Program-made: the position numbers and the translations under genes | DNA from: Bostrychus sinensis | Lineage: Eukaryota; Chordata; Actinopteri; Gobiiformes; Eleotridae | NCBI GenBank assembly: GCA_020698575.1 | Contig: CM036251.1 | Span: 16,594,288-16,658,287, forward strand | DNA length: 64,000 nt | Direction: 5' to 3' | Notes under the pieces: generated by a model | What the model saw: the letters and a program-made list of their open reading frames with translations, nothing else | Database searches by the model: none | Told to the model about the DNA's origin: nothing | Shown here: piece after piece, positions 1 to 64,000 of the stretch | Numbering within the stretch: the first letter of the stretch is position 1 | How the letters are laid out: each line of letters begins with the position of its first letter

Positions 1-530
1 TCTTCCGCTTTACCCGGGGCCAGGTCATGGGGGCAGCAGTCCAAGCAGGGACACCCCACATCCCTCTTCCCGGACACTTCCTCCAGCTCTCCTGGAGAAA
101 CCTCAAAGTGTTCCCAGGCCCTCCAGAGTGTCCTAGGTCTTCCCAATAACTCCCCAGGGAAGCGTCCAGGAGGCATTTAGAACAGATGCCCAAGCCACCT
201 CAGCTGGCTCCTCTCGATGTGGAGGAGCAGAGGCTGTACTCCAAGCTCCTTCCCGGGTGACTGAGCTCCTCCCCCTATCTCAAAGGGAGCGCCCAGCCAC
301 CCTGCGGAGGAAACTCATTTCAGCTGCTTGTATCAGGGATCTTGTCCTTTTAGTCATGACCCAAAGCTCATGACCATAGGATGAGAGTAGGAACATAGAT
401 CAACCAGTAAATCGAGAGCTTTGCCTTTCAGCTCAGCTCCTTCTTTACCACAACAGACCGATACATCGACCGCATTACTGCAGATGCAATATATCTCAAT
501 ATCAGGAAGTGAAATACACATATCGCAAGA
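1..530 (-). mobile_element. Degenerate non-LTR retrotransposon, reverse-transcriptase C-terminal part
   Basis: Read on the minus strand the segment keeps pieces of a common teleost LINE ORF2 tail: IQAAEMSFLRRVAGRSL, then a frame change into a run resembling HxxRSQLRWLGHL, then LGLLPP near position 30. Frameshifts and stops show it is dead. The LINE clade is not assigned. It lies in the last intron seen, past adamts20 exon W33. Confidence 0.6.
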
Positions 531-544
531 AACTAAATAATAAT

Positions 545-878
545 AATAATGCACATAATAATGCACTGGATTTGCTTTCTAGACACTCAAAGTACTTTAC
601 ATTGCATTCACTCCTCAGTCACACTCTGTGCTCGTGAGCTACTTCTGTAGCCACAGCTGCCCTGGGGCAGACTGACAGAAGTGTGGCTGCCAATGTGCGC
701 CTACAGCCCCCCTGACCACCACCAAACTCAGTCGCACTGACATGTTCATACAGGCAAGGTGGGTAAAGTGTCTTGCCCAAGCACACAATGTCAGTTTGCA
801 ATGCCGGTAGTGGGGCTCAAACCGCCAACCTTTGGTTTAGTGGGCGAACACCTCTACCAACTGAGTTACTGCCGCCCC
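545..878 (-). mobile_element. tRNA-derived SINE
   Basis: On the minus strand it begins GGGGCGGCAGTAACTCAGTT with a pol III A-box-like TAACTCAGTTGGTAGAG and a B-box-like GGTTTGAGCCCC, and ends with a tail related to CR1/L2 LINE ends (AAAGTACTTTGAGTG) and an ATT-rich repeat. A second copy is at 47695-47855. Head and tail are both visible, so it looks near full length. Confidence 0.6.
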
Positions 879-881
879 AAA

Positions 882-2036
882 ATGTATCACAAAAATACTA
901 TGATCCTCCATATAATTCAACAGAACCACATGACCAAATAAAAACATTAACAAAGGCCTGATTTAGTCTTGCTTTCTTAATTTGGTCCTGGTTTATTCAG
1001 TTCCGTTTTAGTTAGATAGTTTAGTAGATACAAAGACTTGAATGTGTGCTTAAATTGAACTCAACTACATATATGGCCAGTTATATCGTTATCACAATAT
1101 TAAACATAGTTTTTGGATATTGCATGTTTTTCTAATATCGTGCAGCCCAATTCATAGTGACATATGACTTGTGAGAGCGGTACTACAATTTTGTTTTAGA
1201 GGGATTATATTGTTTTAGAGGGATTACCTTGTTCCACTAAATGGAGTAATGAGTTAAACTAGTACCCACACTCTCATCAAAATGACTTGTCACTTGTGTA
1301 AAAGGTAAAACATTGTCTAATGTTTTCATAACGTTCTGCTGGGTCTACACCTTGAGGAATAAACATTACTGTCTAATCTTTAATTACTGCAAAATATCAA
1401 TTTAAAAACATCACAATTCTCCAGTAAGGCCTGATCATGAGAGACACACAAGGACTACATTGCATCTTCTTAATCTTCAGCTCATCTTGAACTTATTATC
1501 CCTACTTTAGCTCTCTTATAGTTGCCTGAAAGCCAAATGAGTACCATGCAGAGGGTGGGAACATAGACTACAGGAGGATGACTGTGTAGGGGCTAATCCT
1601 AACTTCCCCTCTACTCCGAACACACACACTGCACAAAAATACACAAAGTTTAATCAAAGGCATACTTGGACAGAACGAGAAGGTGGAGCGTTGTGGTAAT
1701 GAGCAGGAATATGGCCTGGAGATGTGTGTCTATGTACAATTGTATCATGTGGACATGTGTCTTCTTCTATTGTCTGTCTTCGCATGGAGTGCACGCCTGT
1801 ACACACATTCTTTTATTTCCGAGCTCACGTGTTGGCCCAAATAAGCCATTGATGCTGAGCACAGTCTGATGAAAAATCCTTAACATGTAACTTGGAGTGA
1901 GGAAAGATAAGAAAAAGTGGATTGTGTGGAACCACTATTTCATTTTCTGCATAGGGACAAGGCGTAGTTAAAACAATAGTGGTGTGTGGTCTCGTTACAG
2001 TAGACGTTGTAAGGCAATCACACTGTAATGACTCAC
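882..2036. other. Intron after W33, nothing coding seen
   Basis: Contains a possible MITE end (ATATCGTGCAGCCCAATT around 1135) and otherwise unique AT-rich sequence. I looked here for the last GON exon and did not find it on the minus strand. Confidence 0.6.
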
Positions 2037-58934
<56,898 letters not shown>

Positions 58935-59334
58935 CTGTTGGAAGAAAGTAGTAACTTTAGAAAATACTTATAAAGGACAATGAGTGAATACATTGAATAG
59001 TTCTATGGCACATCCACAGTTAACAGTGGATCAGCGCTTAACTAAATTCCTATGACATAACAGAAATACATTAGGCTTGTATGGAAATCTGTGTCATGCC
59101 ATGGCTCTGGAAAACGTAGTTGTACCAAGAGACACGGGATCAGTGTATAGCTTTAGGAGTTTTTAGGTCAAACTGTGCACCCTACATACTGTATATCCGA
59201 CTGTAACTGAAGGAACAACCCTTATGTGGTGGCCATGCTTATCATTACAAATCTAAATTTTATAATAGCTAATTACCAACAGGACTATTATTATATTTAA
59301 TAAGGTAATTTTTTAAACCCATCAACATATATTT

Positions 59335-59540
59335 CCTTTCCGCTTTTCCTTTCAGGATCACCACAGCAAATCCCTAGTGTGCAGTAAATTGTATACTGCT
59401 TTGGCTTCTCAATCAACTTATCTGGCTAAATAAAGGGTAAATAAATTAATAAAGATGCCTTTCCTAATGCAATTTATTTATCCAGGCTTGGGACTGGCTC
59501 AGAGTACACGGGTTAGTGACCCCTTGTGGCTAGATTGCTT
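59335..59540. repeat. LINE-tail fragment
   Basis: TTCCGCTTTTCCTTTCAGGA with TCACCACAGCAAAT, then TTTATCCAGGCTTGGGACTG, the same paired motifs as at 15785 and 40150. In the intron upstream of W1. Confidence 0.45.
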
Positions 59541-61239
59541 AACATGTTTAACGCATACATATTTTTTGATCAAAGCCATACACCAACCAGGATTATTATG
59601 GAAGTATGAAGGTTTTTTTTCAACCACCAACAAATATAGCTTAAAGGACACTAACAAGGATGAGAAAAAAAAAGAAAAGAAATAAAGAATAAAATCTTTT
59701 ATAACAGTATCATTGAGAAAAAACAGAAAAATAAGTGGTGTACCAACATTACAGCCATTAAACTGTTAAGAGAGAAAATCTAGTCTGTTATTGGTGTAGA
59801 GGGTTATTCTAACTGCCCTGAGCTGTGTAAACTCAGCCGCTCATCTCTCAGCTGAAGTGCACGTGTGGAGCTGGCTTCAAGTGAGAGATTCCTTCACCAT
59901 GACAGAGTGCAGTTAAAAGAGGGAGACAGAGGCCGACGCACAGACATGTGTACGGAGCATGTTTCACTGGAGGAGAGAAAAGCAGACAGATGCATGCAAT
60001 AGGTTAAGGTCAAGGCAATGTTAATTACTCTTACAATATCAGTCTACAGGGACGTCCCAGAAGACTGACAGCTCAAAAACCAGTGGCATGGATGGGGAGA
60101 AAGTCCGCTCTGCACGTGTGCCGTTTCTGAACACCAATCCAGCCAACTAACAAACATGTACAGTTTCATAAAAAATAATATGTATACTGTACAATGGCTC
60201 AAGAATGGAATACGATTTATTAAGAGCAAACCACACAAGTTGGGTTGTAGTTTTTCATTGTTTAGATATTAAATGGAAAAGCTTGTGTTCATTTCTACTG
60301 ATCATAGGACATGGTTTACATTACACTATAAATGTATTTCTCTACAATATTTGAAAACATAAAGCAGGACATCAACACCCATGTACAATATTCTTAAACT
60401 GTCTGAATACTTCTTTATCAAACATTTACAGAAAAGCTACAAAACAATCACATACACTCAACTGTATTTAATTCACAGTGTTTATGACCCAGGCATACTT
60501 TGAAGTCAGTGATCCCAGTCAACCTCCTCAACTTGGGATAACCCTGTTACCCTGAAGTGTTTCATTGTCTATTGAGCACTCAGTCTTTCTTCACATAAGA
60601 CAGACAGATTATTTAACTGTGAAAGATGGAGTGATCTGAGAATATTAGAGCAACCTCTCCAGGAAGCACGCGAGGTGGGCCTGACGCCCTGGCACAGTGG
60701 CACATGGCCTTTGCTGCCGTGATCCCTGCTCCATGCCAAGGACTGGTGTCCAAATCAGCGCTTAACTCGCTTGTTTGGGCTGCTGGACCAGAACGCAGCT
60801 TTGTATTTTTTTTCTAGGAAAAATCTCTTGGAGGCCAAAAGCTGACACTAAACCCCTTAAACAGACTCATCACTGCAGACGGTCAGACATCAAAGGGATT
60901 AGTGAAGCACACACAAGTACCTAGATCCACAGAAATGGTGTGATTCTCTGAGAGATGAAACAGAGAAGAGGAGCTGAAAGTGAAAATATGGACTGTGCTG
61001 TAACAGTTCAGAAACAAACCTTTTCCAAATCGTCTTAGATTCCACTATTACTATTGATGGTAGTGGACAGCGCCTTACATCATTATAAGACAGCTGGCTG
61101 TGATGAAAGGTTTATCCCTGAAACTCAATGTATAATTGAATTTTAGGGAACACAGTTAGGAAGAAAAGGAGATAAGAATCCTATGGAAGGTAAATGTGTC
61201 CTGTAAGCATTTTACCAAAAAAGAACTGCATAAAAGTAT

Positions 61240-61340
61240 TTTTGGACTGCTCCCTTTTCTTTTAGGAGTCACCAAAGCTAATTATTCACATGAGTATTGC
61301 TGGATGCCCAGCACACAGGCTTGGGACTGGCAGATAACAG
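61240..61340. repeat. LINE-tail fragment
   Basis: CTTTTCTTTTAGGAGTCACC followed by AGGCTTGGGACTGGCAGA, another decayed copy of the same tail. Confidence 0.4.
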
Positions 61341-64000
61341 TAATATTTGTGATTGTTGCCACATCTGGCATGCACATGAATTTGTATATAACTGTAGTTA
61401 AATAAACATGTCCTTTGGCATATCTTTAATCATGAGTACATATTACTTGACCCTATATAAACCCAGCTCTACACAACACACACAAGTTTTTAAAGATGGT
61501 GCCATTTTACTGGCACTGATTAAAATGCGCTCGTATTGCCATCACGTTCCTGCTCTAACGCCTTTTTGAGCATAAAACCTTTAAAATCACTTTTATTGTT
61601 GGGGCAAGTTTAATGAAATCCAGGCACACTAGGACTGAACCATTACATGTGCAAATGACAGCGGTGTTATAGCAGTCTGAAGTCTGTGTTTGCACATGTA
61701 CTCATAGCAGTTCACAAGAAAAACATGTTTCAGTGTGCACAGCCTGCGTGAGTCCATTTCTGTACATTCATCCAAAATGATCTCATTGAGATTTCAGTGT
61801 ACATCAAAGGACTGCTCTTTGACTCTCCTTCAGGCCTCTGTCAAAAGTATCAATGTCAGGGGCTCAATAATGGGGAACACACAATTCATTGTTGAACTAA
61901 TTAACATTCTTTTACAATGGCCCGCTGAGATCTGCCGAGTCCTATACCCCGGGTGCCAATTAAACAGACAGTGGACCCTACATGTGAGGCCAGGTACTGC
62001 CACCAGTCCATGTAAAACCAGTGCCTAGGTTTAACTGATAGTAGAAACCTAAAGATTCATAACACTGCAGACAGAGGCATAATTAAGTGCAATTCTGTGG
62101 CGAGACAGGCAGAAATGAAGCTAATTGTTGCTGCTGAAGGAAGATTTTTAAAAATTATGTGGTTGGCTTCTGACCCCATTGGCAGAATGATGGAAGACAG
62201 CAAGGAGATCATGTAAAATGTTTTTGGAGAAGCAGACCTCCACAAAGAAAATACTTAACAATAATCAGGGTCATGGCTATGTCATTTTTTTAACAGGGCT
62301 TAAATTATCTGAAAAATAATTCATATTGGTAAAAGGTAAAAATACCCTCTAAAATGAACATTTAATCATCTAATAAAAATGTTAAATAATGTTTTAAATT
62401 TAAAAAATGTTATGTTACAACGTTATGATACCTAAAGGGAACCTGATTACTTTATTTATTAGGGCTAGGATATAAGCAACACAATAAGATATGTATGCAC
62501 AAATATGCACACATTTTTATGAAATACATTTTATTTCATAACATTTTATTTCAGAACAGTGAGTACTGGAACTGCATTTCACAAACAAGTTGCCTCTCTC
62601 CAAATAAGCAACAAAATGAAAGTGCTGCCAGAACTTATTTTTAATAAAATCAACAAAATATCAACACAAAATAGCAATACAACAGTTTTTGATGTTGATT
62701 CAGTATTGCTAAATGAAATATTGGAATATATAGATATTCCAGTGTTTTTTACACCCCCCTCCCATTTATAGCATCTAAGCCAATGCAAAGATCAGGAGGA
62801 GGTTTTAATATTTTTCTCCCATAATATTCAAATTACAACAGTTCACCACTGTGTAAATGGCCCAGACAGAAAATAGCTCCAGCTGTCACAGGACAACACA
62901 TTGCAGTCGGTTCACTAGGACTACAACCTTAGGGTGCTCAGACACATGGCAGCTTTTAAGGTTAATGTGTCATGATGGCGGCGAGGTCTGCTCCAAGAAT
63001 CTACTGAAAGTCACACGATAATTAAGGAGCACTACTGATACCATGGTTAGCACTAGTATTAAATGTTGTGCATTGTTTTATGTACATCCTTAGATTCAAA
63101 TTTGTATTGTTCAATGGAATGTGTGGGGTCTGATGGTGTGAAAAACTCACTGGGTGACGTTTTAGACCATTCGGCTCCCATCGGGCTAATTTTTGCAATA
63201 TTCACAGCAGATCAAACTATTTACAATTAACATGGATCAAACACTATACAAGATACTCATAAGCAGTCATTGGATATCGAACAGCTTTCTCACATCTGTC
63301 CACAGCCCACAGATGAATATAAAAAGTGGAAATATACTGCAACAAAATATGTTTATAGACGGGTTATACCGTGTCTAAGAACACAACAAAAATAGAATAC
63401 TGGCACTTGTTACCACATATCATGTGAAGTCTTCTGATAAATCACAAATACATGCATGTTTGGTGGGAGTAGGTGTTTCCACATGCAAACTTTATGTGGA
63501 CCATTTACATTTTGCCAAATATGCATTCAGAACTGCATTCACATGGATACACTCAGCTAAAAAAGAAGCAATAGCTCAACTCTGCAACTGTTTATATTTT
63601 TTAATCCTAGTTTACAAGAGCAGTGTCAATAAACAGAAAATCAATATAGATTTAGATTACAATATATTGTCAGATTATAAGTTTTTTGTTGTTGATACAA
63701 GCCATTATTGTATCTTCAGTGCAATAGCTACTAAACAAGGGTGCTGAGTCCTTGTTTGCTGTAAACACCTCCCAGGACAGATTCAAGCATTTGTGTATTT
63801 GTAAAGTAAGATTGTCATCCTATTGCAAACAAGCATCCTAACCATAACAGAATCATTTGCATTTGGTGCAGAATTGTTGTTGTGTAAACAATCTCTTAGC
63901 AAAGAAAAACAAACTAATTGCCAACTAACAATGGGAAATTTGGCTTATCCAGAGGGCATGAAGGCAACCCTAAGCCTTTTGGAGCCATGAGAGAATCAGA

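Larger units (their letters stand above)
58935..64000. other. Upstream intron, no exon found
   Basis: W1 starts in phase 2, so this must be intron. I looked on the minus strand for earlier propeptide exons and a signal peptide and found none; only two LINE tails were recognised. Confidence 0.55.

Noticed and set aside
1..2036. Final GON-domain exon of adamts20
   Set aside because: No minus-strand match to the expected PFATAGDCYSA or CGGYCGKC segments; it must lie beyond the left edge.
58935..64000. Propeptide and signal-peptide exons
   Set aside because: No minus-strand segment with a signal peptide or propeptide similarity was found; probably beyond the right edge.

Overview
The window is a piece of a teleost fish genome. 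The evidence is a vertebrate gene with long introns packed with fish-type repeats: Tc1-like, hAT and RTE-like remnants, tRNA-derived SINEs and a 5S-derived SINE. It holds one recognisable gene, on the minus strand: a GON-domain ADAMTS metalloprotease, best matched to adamts20. I located 33 coding exons between 58934 and 2037 (4,822 nt, about 1,607 codons). All have GT-AG splice sites, and their phases join without a gap. The signal peptide and most of the propeptide should lie beyond the right edge, and the last part of the GON domain beyond the left edge.

Transcript order runs from high to low coordinates. Exons W1-W6 (58934 to 52744) carry the end of the propeptide, a furin site and the zinc metalloprotease domain. 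W7-W9 carry the disintegrin-like domain and start TSR1. W10-W15 carry the rest of TSR1, the cysteine-rich domain and the spacer. W15-W31 carry TSR2 to TSR15, giving 15 thrombospondin type 1 repeats in all, the family number. W31-W33 carry the first part of the GON domain. From W18 to W29 every exon is phase 0-0, and almost all begin with the first cysteine codon of a TSR, so the TSR modules look like serially duplicated exons.

Three exons (W11, W18 and W22) each carry a single-base indel that breaks the frame. Every other exon is clean and every splice site is canonical, so uncorrected assembly errors are the first explanation and real inactivation the second.

The rest is intron with many mobile elements. 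The best supported are a hAT element inserted in another hAT element (49721-51032, both with 8-bp target duplications), a 461-bp inverted-repeat element with a 9-bp duplication (9014-9474), a 355-bp hAT-like MITE with an 8-bp duplication (55227-55581), three copies of one TIR MITE family, a 5S rRNA-derived SINE with its internal promoter boxes kept, and a (TA)51 tract. Several insertions end within about 20-30 bp of a splice site of the host gene. I saw no second protein-coding gene, no CRISPR array and no novel multi-gene system.
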